Origin: Didymodactylos carnosus
Lineage: Eukaryota > Rotifera > Eurotatoria > Philodinida > Philodinidae
Assembly (NCBI GenBank): GCA_905250885.1
Contig: CAJNOQ010003142.1
Location: forward strand, 1-21,255
Length of the DNA: 21,255 nucleotides
Direction of reading: 5' to 3'
The translations under genes and the position numbers were made by a program. The notes beneath the pieces were generated by a model. It saw nothing but the letters and a program-made list of their open reading frames with translations. It was not told where the DNA came from and made no database searches. Positions within the stretch are counted from its first letter, which is position 1. Every line of letters begins with the position of its first letter. Shown here piece after piece: positions 1 to 19,501 of the stretch.

Positions 1-1553
1 ATCAAGTAGAACTTGTGGCAGAAGAAAAGAAAACTATACAAGCCTTAAATATGCTCTTTGTATGATGTTTATGTAATTTTTATAATTTGAATTGCATTTT
101 ATCTTATGTACGTTGAAAAAGTTTACGGTGTGTTTGTTGCAGATTGATTTGGAACTACAAGTCAATTTTTAAACATGTTTTTTAACTACTGATAAAGGTA
201 CGTTATCATATTTAATCACAATTATATACGAAATAAAAGTTCACAAAACTTCAATCAAAGATCACTATTTCGTATACAAAACATCATCAAATTATAAACC
301 TGAGATCTTAAATTAAAACTATATTTTTGAAGATAGAAACATTCTCTGAAAGTTTCATCAAAATCAGTGTAGAAATAAAAAAAAAATTTCGCCAGGAGAC
401 TCGTTAATTGATTTTGGATAAGTAAACTAATTTTTTAAATTTGATAAGTGTCGATTATTGGATTTATCACAAATATTTTTATAAAAGCAAAACAAGTTCA
501 AGAAAAAACTTGATAATTTACAATAAAAGATTAGAAATTGTGTGGAAAAATGGGAATGAACTCTATCTAGAGAGAAAAAGCTATGTTTTATAACGCCATA
601 TTAGTATTTTAGGTGCATTATGTGAAAGTTTATTTGCTCAAAAAATAGATAACATTGCATAGTTTACGCAATATCTTATAAAACATCGTTTTTAAAATAT
701 TTTTCACTTGAATATCAATTTTTTTCTACGACAAAATACTTAAATAATCATATAAAATAAATTATCGTTGTTTGCAGTTCCTGAAGCATTCCATCGAATT
801 ATAGTAGAATGATCTTTCCACTAAAACATGAAAAATAAAAAAATTATTGTGCAATTTTTTATATTTGTATAGCACATACTTAGATACCGTCGCCTCTTTG
901 ACTAGTGTAAATAGCTGCATGACCCCATTATATATCTACAAAGTGGGATGTCTATAATTATCTATGATTCTTTAAAACTAATTACTGCTTTTGTGTTTTA
1001 CCATCATAAAATGTTAGTATCGCGGTTTCATTTCCAATTTTAGCAGCGTGAAACTGAAAGTAATCAATAGGATTACTTTAAGTTCTCACATTCGTGTAGG
1101 AGAGAAATATCTTTCCTTTCTATATTTTAGAAGGACACAATCTATTTTCGTGGTTTTTGAAAATTTACCTTCACTACTCTAATCCAACTGTGTGTTAATC
1201 TATTATCATTCATACATATCCTAAGTATTTCCAATATATGTAAAAATAATCTTTCTTTGTATATGATAAAGTCACACTTACTTGATAAACGGAACACAAT
1301 CTGTCATAGCCGGCGAAGAGACAATCAAAGTTCAAAATAACAGAATCGATTACTGTGTATAAAAATTACCTGCTTTATCATATAAAATTTTTCCAGCATA
1401 TCGATCCGGATTGCTACATGATTTGGATGAAAAATAATGCCTCTATGGGTTTTTTAACTTTAGATGCTAATAGCCTAAAAACCGTATTTTCTAAAAACTC
1501 TCATCATCTAAAGTTATTCACTTTCTGCAATAAAAGAAATACTGCCACGATGA
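1..1553. other. AT-rich stretch, no gene recognised
   Basis: Read on both strands. Only short chance open frames and one small hairpin (1057-1079) were seen. The open frame from 1355 has no recognisable domain. Confidence 0.6.
1057..1079. repeat. Short perfect hairpin
   Basis: AAAGTAATC and GATTACTTT form a 9-bp inverted repeat with loop AATAG. No terminator or other role can be inferred in a eukaryotic context. Confidence 0.4.
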
Positions 1554-1667
1554 TCAGGAGCATCGATTGCCTATGTCTCACATCTCTTCGTAATTATGAG
1601 GCCAAAAGAAACTCCGATCGTGGTGATCCTAGGAGATTCGGTTTTCAGCCGAATCATGGACTTTTGA
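1554..1667 (+). pseudogene. Possible GDSL/SGNH-type esterase fragment (very weak)
   Basis: One frame reads PKETPIVVILGDSVFSRIMDF before a stop at 1665. A beta strand followed by GDS resembles block I of SGNH/GDSL hydrolases, a fold also found in ORF1 of some CR1-like retrotransposons. The patch is richer in G+C than its surroundings. No other family block was found, so this may be chance. A 7-bp hairpin, GATTCGG / CCGAATC, overlaps it at about 1636-1656. Confidence 0.2.
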
Positions 1668-3172
1668 GGTTTTGCTTAGATTCCGTTTTGGAGAAGACGC
1701 TTTGACTTTATGTTGCTAATGAATATTGTTGATCATAATCATCGTTACCGTCATTTAAATTTTTATTTTTTATTTTATTTTTTAATTTATTTTTTTTTAT
1801 TTTTATTTTTGACTTTCCATATATTGTTAAGCCCATAGGCTTTTATAAAAAAAGAGTAAGAATGATTAACAGATATACCATACCAAAATTTACAGCAAAT
1901 CAAAGTAAATTTTTTAACATACATATACTCAATTATACACTTAAACAATGAGGGGATAAAAGAAAAAAAAATGAAAAAGTAAAAAGGAAACATATTAGTC
2001 GAAAACTTTTATCGTACCTGTCCCAAAAAAGGAATAAAAGAACAACATTATACTATGCATACTGGAAGACCAGAAATCACGTTCGCATTTTTTAATTAAT
2101 ATTCCACGGCATATATATATATATATTGTATGTATGAGAAAATTTAAAATTTGTCAATGGAACTATCCCATCCGTTTATGGATTTTTAATGTTTAAGGGT
2201 ATTTTTTATTGAAAGAATATAATTTGCTCTTACTCTACGAAATAAATTGAAAAAATAGAGAAAACGAGAATGTAATTGTGCTTTGCACAAGTTGCAATGT
2301 CGACAGACTTTGTATGTGCTAAATAATAACAAAAAGAGTTCATAATAACTCTTTCCAACACAATAGACGGCAGTTTACAGGTACTACAGTAAAATCTGTC
2401 TTAGGTGTAGACCTAGAAGAAAAAAACGTTAAACCTTCATAAGTAAGGCTAAGTTTCTTCTTTCATCAGATACCTAAAAGAGATATCTTATAGTTTTATG
2501 GTGGCGAATTTATCTTTTTTCAGCTTTCTTTTTCCTAATATTCCTAACAATCTCAATTATCAATAACTTTATGTCTTCTTCGATATTTCTTGTTATTTTG
2601 ACCAACGAATCTCCTTTTTCTTCTTGTTTTTCCGTCACTAACGAAAATTCTTTTCGCAATAAAGAAATAAACAATTTATTTTGTTCTCAAAATTCTCCTT
2701 AAAAAATGGCGCCGGCAAGAAAATGTATGAAAATCTTCTAAATCCAGAGTTTATTTTCCGTTAACTTGTTCCGTCTTAGGGTGCAGAATATGAACCATTG
2801 CTCGAAAAATGAACAAGCATTGATTGGTTAATCTCGAATATATCAAGAACGATATCCCGTTTTCAGAACTTTTCTAAGTAGCGTAGTTCTCTAGATCATG
2901 AGGATCACGCACATTTTACACAAAACAGCAGCCAAAGAAAAAAAAACATTTTTCGCATCAAAAACACATAATGTCTGTCGACATAAAAATCCATTTGCAT
3001 ATGAATACAAATTCATAAATAAATTGATAAAGTTTTCATTTACACTTAATAATAACAGACTGTTCCATATATATTTATAAGTGCAATTGTTTGATCCAAA
3101 TTGGTCTCTTCTTCGGAGTATATTAACTGAATAGATTGTACACTATTAAAAAAAAAAACAGTATCTGCTAAG
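1668..3172. other. AT-rich stretch, no gene recognised
   Basis: It contains a T-rich low-complexity run at about 1755-1810 and the TA repeat at 2111. Short open frames are Lys/Phe/Asn-rich and unconvincing. Confidence 0.6.
2111..2127. repeat. TA microsatellite
   Basis: A short uninterrupted run of AT dinucleotides. Confidence 0.9.
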
Positions 3173-3387
3173 TAACTGACGTGGGAAAAGCAACACATAA
3201 AATTGAAATTTATTTTACGAATTGTGTAGCAAATCGAGTGATGTTTCGTGGGAGTGGTTTGGTACTTGAACAATATACATCATTTGATCCAGATTTTTGT
3301 GAGGATTTCAAATATGCTGCCTACGTTCCTGGACAACTCTTAGTTTTTGAGAAAGAAACAAAAAAGCTGTTTTTATGTGAAAAATAG
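3173..3387 (+). CDS. Unrecognised coding-like stretch, possibly one exon or a remnant
   Basis: The frame is open from 3172 to the stop at 3385-3387 and includes VMFRGSGLVLEQYTSFDPDF and YAAYVPGQLLVFEKE. Its amino-acid composition is balanced, unlike the Lys/Asn/Phe-rich chance frames elsewhere. It lacks an in-frame ATG at a sensible place (the first candidate start is GTG at 3181), but an AG at 3171-3172 could be an acceptor. I could not find a donor that joins it in frame to the open frame after a TTTTCAG at 3478-3484. No family was recognised. Confidence 0.2.
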
Positions 3388-4447
3388 ATTTTTATCCTAT
3401 TCCACCATTTTTCTTCTTTTCTACAATTTGTACTTCTTTTCTCTCCTTTTTTCTTCACTTTTCCCTATTTTTATGTATTTTCAGAATGAACTGACACAAC
3501 GAGAAAGACAATTGCCATATACAGCTTGTATTACACACTGATTTGTTCATCTACTTACTCTTCTATTTGCACAAATCTCTCACTAGGAACTGCATGCCTG
3601 ATCGGTGAACTTGATGAATTAAATGTCATTAATTAGCAGTACACGTTTATATTTTCCTCGCGAACGTCAAGTATACAAGTTGGCCATTATGCCAAGGTAT
3701 TTTGGAATCAAAGACACCTTTAGACTTATCGAAACAGTCAATATCATTCAAAATAACATCATACTTCTCGATTACAGTTGGTTAAAGCTAATGTATCATT
3801 TATGCGAAATTTTTAATTAGAAGTTAAACATTGGTGATCCGTTCTAAAACAATAGTTATAGACTAACATGACTTTCCGCCTTTCTCTTCGGGTCAAGACA
3901 GGCTAAGTCTTGACAGGCAAATCAAATATTTATTGTAGAGCTAAAAGGTGTAGTTCTTAAAAGCGAGCGTTGAAGCGTTTAACTCTTTCAAGAATGAAAT
4001 GGAAAAGAATACGTACAAGAATTGTTCATTTGTCAAAACGTTTTTACAGTTCCATAAAAAAATGCATAATTTTCTTTAAAAATTGAATATCCTATTACTT
4101 ATCGTAACTTAATCGTATAGGTTTTCAATTGAAACTTTATTGCATTTATCGATATTGTTTTAAACATAAAAATCAAAATGATTCAGAGTATATTATGTGC
4201 ATGTGAAATGCAAAGCAACCGTAACAACTTATCCAAATTTGTCAGTCGTCGTACGGGATGAAAACATATACATTTATCAGATGAAATTGATATGAAAATA
4301 TTACAAATTCAAAAAAAATTTAAAATGTAAAGCTGTGGAAGAATCTAAACCAACAAATCGTACAATTGAAGAAGCATATTCAACCTACTAATTGAGATAC
4401 ATGTAATCAATTGTAATCAATGAAAACTAAAGGGTATCTATTTTTCA
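3388..4447. other. AT-rich stretch, no gene recognised
   Basis: It holds a pyrimidine-rich tract at about 3395-3485, a 65-codon open frame at 3623-3820 with no recognised family, and the hairpin at 3892. Nothing else is supported. Confidence 0.55.
3892..3914. repeat. Short perfect hairpin
   Basis: GTCAAGAC and GTCTTGAC form an 8-bp inverted repeat around AGGCTAA. Role unknown. Confidence 0.4.
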
Positions 4448-5380
4448 GATCACCAAAAAATAAGACTTTTGATCACCAAATCAATTAAAGAAATTTAAAT
4501 TAAAGAAAATATACACAAGAAGAATATATAACAATTTAATAACAAATTAATTAGTGAACAGTATATACAAAAAAATATATACAACAAGAAATATGAACAG
4601 AGCAGAAAAAAGTATAGGACACTTATTTATCGTGTTCTCTCAATTCGTCCCACAAATTTTTTTCTCAGTTCGTCCCAAACAATTCGTCACAACTTTTTCA
4701 CTCTCAATTCGTTCCATTTTTTACATACTTATTCTACATAAGTTCTCTTTGTGTTCGTCAAAATAACAAGTTTCGTCTATGTTGGTCAGCTTAAAGTAAA
4801 TAAAAATATGTATGGAAGCGTGTCTAAAGCAGACAGTAGAATGATGCGATAATAAATGATCTACCGAGAACCAACAATCACATAGAGGGGTATAATTTAG
4901 AAAGTGTATTTCCTGTTCATCCACACATTTATGAATTTATTGATCTATTACGTCAAGAACATGTCTTCCAGTCAGGACCATCATGCAGAAGAATGTGAGG
5001 TCCAAACTCGCAAACGTAAAAAAAATTTACAATGAAATTGATAAAAAATTGAAAAATTTACTTGACACTCATGAAGAAGGGAAGTTAACAAATCCATAAA
5101 TGCGGAAGGGTCATAAAAATTCATATGGAATAAAGACAATGTGTTAATAATAATTTTTTGTTTCCATTTCTGAAAGTTAAGTTAAATATAAGAGAACTTA
5201 TATAGAATAAGTATTTAAAAAATGGGACGAATTGAGACTAAAAAAAGTGGGACGAACTGGGAGAGAGAGCAATTAGCGACGAATCGAGAGTAAACCGTTC
5301 ATACTTCTTCTTGTTATATTTTCTTTAATTTAAATTTCTTTAATTGATTGGGTGATCAAAAGTCTTATTTTTTGGTGATC
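4448..5380. mobile_element. Decayed Mutator-like (MULE) DNA transposon with long terminal inverted repeats
   Basis: The ends match in inverted orientation: 4448 reads GATCACCAAAAAATAAGACT and 5380 reads the same on the other strand. Near-identity runs for about 63 bp. Weaker inverted similarity then continues inward to about 4755 and 5190, with an extra segment of roughly 65 bp in the left arm. Both arms carry copies of an ATTCGTCCCA-type motif (left starts 4642, 4667, 4681, 4706; right near 5224, 5249, 5276). The centre holds a broken transposase fragment. Long TIRs are typical of MULEs. I could not find the expected 9-bp target duplication, so the exact ends are uncertain. Confidence 0.75.
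4840..4998 (+). pseudogene. MULE transposase C-terminal fragment (broken)
   Basis: The open frame reads LPRTNNHIEGYN, then VFPVHPHIYEFIDLLRQEH, and stops at 4996. The order RTNN-x-x-EG followed by HP-x-I-x-x-FI-x-x-LR-x-E is characteristic of the C-terminal region of MULE-domain transposases and related FLYWCH-linked proteins in animals. After a frame change, fragments at about 4984-5100 resemble the next stretch of the family (Lys/Arg-rich, then EIDKKLKNLLDTHEEG), again with stops. The catalytic region is absent and the copy is clearly dead. Assignment is by motif recognition only. Confidence 0.65.
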
Positions 5381-5592
5381 AAAACACATTTATCTCAAAG
5401 TAAGTTATATGCAGCAAAAATTCTATTTTTCTTTCCTGTTCTGTAGAAAAAAAAACCTAATTAAAATAGAAAACAATCAATGGAAAGTATAAATCGTTTA
5501 TACTCTTCAAAGGGTTGTTTTCATTTAAGTAAAATTTATTTTTTAGAAACTTTGTATGATAAACTAAAAATGAGGTTTTCAAGGCTGGCGTG

Positions 5593-5640
5593 GGAGATAT
5601 TTTCTACAATATTTCAGAGGATATTGTAGAAAATATTTTC
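5593..5640 (+). other. Near-perfect 48-nt stem-loop
   Basis: Positions 5597-5612 and 5621-5636 are perfect 16-bp inverted repeats around the 8-nt loop TTCAGAGG. On the plus-strand RNA the stem extends to 20 bp (5593-5596 with 5637-5640) through two G-U pairs and two normal pairs; on the minus strand those two would be mismatches. The loop and stem sizes resemble a small pre-miRNA, but it could equally be a tiny palindromic repeat. Confidence 0.6.
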
Positions 5641-6230
5641 ACCAAATCCCTTAACTTAACCGTTCTGTGTTTAGTAAATCAATTTCAAGATTCATACAAT
5701 GAATGGTAATACTATAAGCTCAAACTAATAAAAAGGTATGTCTTATTTGTAGAAACACTTCATCTCTGACATGATTAGAACACTACAAAATCAGTATTTG
5801 AAAATCTGACAGTCACATCTGTTTATGCTACGATGATGCAGCGTTTCTATAGATAGGACAACTGCTGCGTACAGATCTAGCTAGATTTCTCTATCAATGT
5901 CTGTAAAAATTAAATAATTGCTCATATTTTGTTATCTGTTGTTATCTCATCATCAAAAAATTATGAGACATTGACGAAAGTCTATGTTGCTGGCAATCAA
6001 ATTATTGTGTCCATAGTTTAATAGAAATGTTTTGACACGTTAATATCGTAATACTCGTCAGATTGATGAGAAAGCGCATTTGTTTTTATTTTTCTCCATT
6101 GTATATTATATTCTACTATTTTATGACATTAACTATTAATTTTTGTTTTAGGTTGATGGTTGTCAAACTACTTTTTTCATAAAAAAGAGAAAAATATAAA
6201 AAAGTTGTTGTCTTCTTCTTTTTCGTCATT

Positions 6231-6254
6231 AACAACAACAACAACAACAACAAC
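6231..6254. repeat. CAA microsatellite
   Basis: About eight AAC/CAA units on the plus strand. A GTTGTTG run lies 25-30 nt upstream and could pair with them. Confidence 0.9.
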
Positions 6255-6866
6255 TGTAAGAACACATTTTTGTTAAACATATTTACAGACAAAATTTTTT
6301 TCTTCTAATTTGAGTGCTAGTAGTAATTAATAAAACTCCATTCATTAATTTTTATTTTTGTATATCCATGATGATTGATTTTTGAGAACGTGTGTCTGTC
6401 TGTGTGCGTCGCTATTTCAAAAGGAAGAAAAAAAAAAAATATCGATATGCAGCAAGAAAAAGAGAACAGAGAAGAAAAAAGATTTTAACGAACACAATAA
6501 AAAAAACAACAACAACGACAAAAAAAAAAAAACTTTTTTTTGAAAAGGGCAAAATAAAGACATTTGAAAAAAGAAAGTATACATATACATATTGCATCAT
6601 AAAGAACGAGAAAGAAATAAAATAAATGATAAAATGTTACTAGATACCAAAGGTTTATTGGCATAGATTTTTTTGACCGTTAGAAATTGTATATAAAATA
6701 TTACATGTTATATTTAAATAAAATCTCGCTCCGAATATAAAGACAATATTAGCGACTGGAAAATTAAAATCAAGTATTGGTTACCGCTTGATTTTGAAGT
6801 TGTTCTTTGGTGTATTATTGACAACTATAATAACTAAGAAAAAACTAGGAGAAAAAAATACTAACG

Positions 6867-6905
6867 ATGATAATAATAATAGTAATAATAATAATAATAA
6901 TAATA
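6867..6905. repeat. AAT microsatellite
   Basis: Imperfect TAA/AAT triplets interrupted by AGT. The open frame across it (Asn-rich) is low complexity and not supported as a gene. Confidence 0.9.
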
Positions 6906-6983
6906 GTACCGTCATCATCATTAAATTTTATATGCGTTGTTGTAACAGGGAGGATGAAAAAAAAAACAAATAGAAGAAAAAAA

Positions 6984-6989
6984 TTTATT
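6984..6989 (-). promoter_or_regulatory. Candidate polyadenylation signal of PKA-C
   Basis: AATAAA occurs on the minus strand about 40 nt after the stop codon, inside TTTAAATAAATTTT. It is well placed for a short 3' UTR. In sequence this AT-rich such hexamers are frequent, and others lie further on, so usage is uncertain. Confidence 0.4.
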
Positions 6990-7028
6990 TAAATAACCCC
7001 GAACGAAGCGAAATAAATTTAATTGAAA

Positions 7029-15933
<8,905 letters not shown>

Positions 15934-16201
15934 TGTATATATTAACGTGAAAAAGATGATAATAGTGGTGGTAATTTGTTGAGTTTAGTTATGTTTAAGA
16001 AGGCTACGCCACACCGCTTAGCTCTTATTCTTTTTCACGTTTCGGGGAAATGCAGCCCAACGCGACAAAAATATACTAAAAAAATATTGTTTATGCTAGT
16101 AGACTATATATATATGTATAATTTTATCAGAAGAGAAAGAGAAACAGAAAAAATACGAAAGAGGAAAAGAAAAAAGAATTGACTTATTGTGTGTTGTATA
16201 G

Positions 16202-16222
16202 AATAATAATAATAATAATAAT
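16202..16222. repeat. AAT microsatellite
   Basis: Seven AAT units, upstream (in PKA-C sense) of the distal first exon by about 270 bp. Confidence 0.9.
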
Positions 16223-17082
16223 GTTTCGAATCCGTGGTTGAATATCATAGTACGAAGACGAAAAACGGGACTAACATGCGAGGGTGACGGATTCTCGCTT
16301 CTTGCTCATTCATTATATACTGTGCTGCAGCTTGTTCTCCTTCTTCGTTTTATGTTATGATTAGTCTATGTTTTCTTTCTTCTTTCTTTTTCTTATTCTT
16401 TTGATACGTATATTTTTCATAGATCTTTGCTGAATAAGAGTACTTAGGGATAAAAAGAGGCAGTCTATTTAAATATGTGGGTTCATCAGAGACAAATCTT
16501 TACCGACTTTCAGGTGCAACTTTTCAATACGTTCTAAGTAAAGAAGTTGTTCATCTTGATTATCTATTTATTCGATAAAATAGAGACTAGTCCATGATGT
16601 GGACACAAATTTTTTCAAAATTGATCTGAAGTAAGATGACGATTTAAGTGCAGTTACTCATCAGTAATATAAGTATACTTAAAATTAACGTTCTTTTACT
16701 GTAATATATACATTTCTTATAGTTTACGACTTTTCACTAACGTTTTCGGATACATTTACCAAAAGGTTCTTCTGAACATATTCTTCACTTTCTTTATCTA
16801 AAAAATAATGAACTGTTGCTGCTTTGAAATTTTTGAGGTTTGTCTCTAAAAATTTCATTTATTTTAAATCACTGTCTCTTGTCAGCCACTAGTACATTTT
16901 ATGAATCAAACGTGTGATGTTTTAGTTCTTTTTCTTTTTTTTCTTATTCGCGTGTACCAAAATAATACGTTTCCTTTTTTTTAAGTAAAACTGTTGAATA
17001 TAAGTACTTATATATTGAGAAACAATGTATGCGTAGTACCTTTCTTTTTCATACTGTATCTAACTTATTTCTGCTTTCAAAA

Positions 17083-17087
<5 letters not shown>

Positions 17088-17116
<29 letters not shown>
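17088..17116. repeat. TA microsatellite
   Basis: About fourteen AT dinucleotides without interruption. Confidence 0.95.
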
Positions 17117-17121
<5 letters not shown>

Positions 17122-18593
17122 GTATTTATTACTTCAACAAACTGAACTGGGATCTAGTTCACATAATACCATAGAGAAAATATAAAAGTATTTTTTTGTA
17201 TACTGCTCGTGGTGATTATTGATTTTTCTTTTCGAGCGTCATCATCATCCCGACACGATTATTATCATCAATCTTTTCTTTTCTGTACTTTCTTTCTTTC
17301 GTCCTTCAATTTCACTGCACAAGTACATATGATGTACAGGATTGCAAGAAGTCAGTTGTTTGAATAAAAAAAGTATAGAAAAAATATTGAACATCAATGT
17401 CTTAAAGATTGCTTTGTATAAGTCAAGTTGTCGTGTACGGTTCATCATCATCGATCATTACTTTTCCAATAGTTGACGATGTTTTTTCTTGTATTTATCA
17501 ACTAATTATCACAAAATACATTTAACCGAGTTAGCTCTGTTATTGACCTCGCGAATATATGAACTTGCGACTGTATATTTTTCTAGTACATTCAGTTTTC
17601 ACCCAAATAACTAAATAAGAATCTATCATGCGTATCATCAAAAATAATCATGTCAAAAAAAGTTCATCGTTATTTGTCCTCTGGCCATATATTTTTCTTC
17701 TACTATATAGAGACAGATAAGATTTCAACTATATATAGTCAATTCTATATTTAATATTTTTACTGCGATTAATATTAATAAAGTTTAATTCGAACTTTTT
17801 TGAAAACTTCCTCGCTTTGAAGGACAAACAGTAATTATAAAAGTTTTCATAGCAAAAGACACTATTTTTACATTAATCTCTTCAATAAAAAAAACGAAAA
17901 GATTATTACAGTGGAGATTAATATAACGTATAGTTATTTAATGTACGCATTGAAAGAACAGGGTTGTGCTAGAAAAACTCAATATATAATCAATCTCACA
18001 AAAATTGTAAATTCAAACTTATCCTAGGAAACGAAGAGCGTGTCAAAAACATTTTTTGTTATTGATGATGTTCTAGCCTTAAAATTTATTTATGCTTTCT
18101 AGTTTTAGTATATTTACATTTTGTGCGTAGATAAAGTTTGATATGTGAATGTGAGCTTGGAATACAAGAAATAAGAGAAATGGTCACTTTAACTTAATAT
18201 CAGTAGGTTATTCAGAACGCCAGCGAAACTCTTATCTTTCATCTTATATTTAGAAGTCATTACCTTTTATTTTGTCTATTTATCAAGCTATTTTTGTCTA
18301 AGGTCTCTGGTTTTGTTTTTATTGTGAACTTTTGAAATTTAAGGTCAATCATAGTCTCACAAAATAAAAGTTGTTATATATTTAATTGAGTAAAACGAAT
18401 TTTTTATTATTGATAAATGATCAGTACATTAGATTCAATTCCTGTTGTGGTGCAATACTAGAATATTATTCGTTTTTTCATTTTAAGAGATTTTATATAA
18501 TTTTATATAATAATTAAACAATTCTCTTTTTTTAAATATTGTACATATTTTATGGCAATGTTTCACTTGAATAGAAGATACGTAATAGATCGT

Positions 18594-18672
18594 GCCTCAA
18601 TACTTAGTAATAGAGCATTGGTCTAGCAATCTGGTACAATAATATACTCTTAGTTCGATTCTTACTCGTGGC
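18594..18672 (+). pseudogene. Decayed tRNA-like sequence
   Basis: An A-box-like stretch (TACTTAGTAATAGAGC), an anticodon-arm-like ATTG...CAAT and a B box (GTTCGATTC) appear in tRNA order and spacing. The ends GCCTCAA and TCGTGGC pair at five of seven positions. The T stem is broken and the anticodon loop is one base short, so it is not a working tRNA. It could also be the head of a SINE whose body was lost or replaced. No amino-acid identity can be given. Confidence 0.4.
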
Positions 18673-18922
18673 ATATTTTTTGACAATTCTTCTATACGGC
18701 AAAAAAAACAACGTCCAGTTTTCGCTCTAAATCCGTACACAGAAAAGTGTCCAGAAAAGTGTTCACTCAAAAAATGCGTACAAAAAAACAACGTCTGCCT
18801 GAAAAGCATTTAACTCCTTCTCGAACGAATACAAAACAATCACCGTCCTGATTATTTCTACTTTTACGAAACGAAATTGAGTATTTATCAACTTTTACTG
18901 TATTGTCTCAATCTGTGATTTA

Positions 18923-19350
18923 GGAAGAAGAAGAATACCCCGTCTTGCGACTACCGGTACCGGTCTAGTGTGCTGCCATGGCAGTTTCAATAGTCTGATA
19001 TCTTTTCTGCAGTTGAGAAGCTTCTGGAATGGCCATCCATCGCGTTACTAGTCATCAACCACAGCTCTGATCAGACGGCTAGATTGACGCAGAGTTCTTT
19101 CACCCAATTAGCTGAGCTCCCCATACACACTTCACTAACCACGTACTAACTTTTCGAAAGCGGCAAGGACTAGCTGGAGAAGCTGTATTGTACGCCACAA
19201 CGTGGTGAGTATGCTGTCGGACGGGTAAATCGAGACATAAGTGACTTGCCCAAGGTTATTGCATGACTTTGCTAGCGCGGAGGCTCAAACATAGTACCTT
19301 TGAAATACGTGACGAACAACATGACCACCAAGCCATGCTGCCCAACCTAA
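18923..19350 (-). mobile_element. tRNA-derived SINE with CORE/MIR-like central segment
   Basis: On the minus strand from about 19350 the order is: a tRNA-like head GGGCAGCATGGCTTGGTGG (A box, 19325-19343), a B box GTTTGAGCCTC (19280-19290), then CCTTGGGCAAGTCACTTA (19238-19255). That last string is the hallmark of the CORE-SINE/MIR central domain. The body runs on to a TATTCTTCTTCTTCC tail (18923-18937). GATTTA flanks both sides (18917-18922 and 19351-19356), a plausible target duplication. The region is distinctly richer in G+C than the host DNA. Head and core are convincing; the tail partner LINE is unknown. Confidence 0.65.
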
Positions 19351-19501
19351 GATTTAACGTCTAATCCCAAGCAAAAGTGCTCCGATCAAAATACCTAGAT
19401 GCTTTAGCTGGCGTATCAACCGATATTTTTTATTCTTTTATCCAGCTGCTTTAGGTGAAGTATTGAGTTAGCTAACTGCATCGTTCGATGTATTGCTGCA
19501 A

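Larger units (their letters stand above)
5381..7028. other. Intergenic DNA between the MULE fossil and PKA-C
   Basis: Apart from the 5593 hairpin and two microsatellites, this is AT-rich with long A-rich runs at about 6425-6560 and 6955-6985. Frames across these runs are strings of Lys, Thr or Phe and are not genes. The last part probably includes the short PKA-C 3' UTR. Confidence 0.6.
15934..18593. other. Upstream of the distal PKA-C exon; AT-rich, no gene recognised
   Basis: The first few hundred bases should hold the distal 5' UTR and promoter; no clear core element was seen. The rest carries two microsatellites and only short low-complexity open frames. Confidence 0.55.

Noticed and set aside
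583-686. 11-bp inverted repeat ATGTTTTATAA with about 80 nt spacing
   Set aside because: AT-rich and widely spaced; expected by chance in DNA of this composition.
6392-6625. 77-codon plus-strand open frame and its minus-strand counterpart
   Set aside because: Both are products of A-rich low-complexity DNA: runs of Lys/Thr on one strand and Phe/Val on the other. No domain, start context or splice support.
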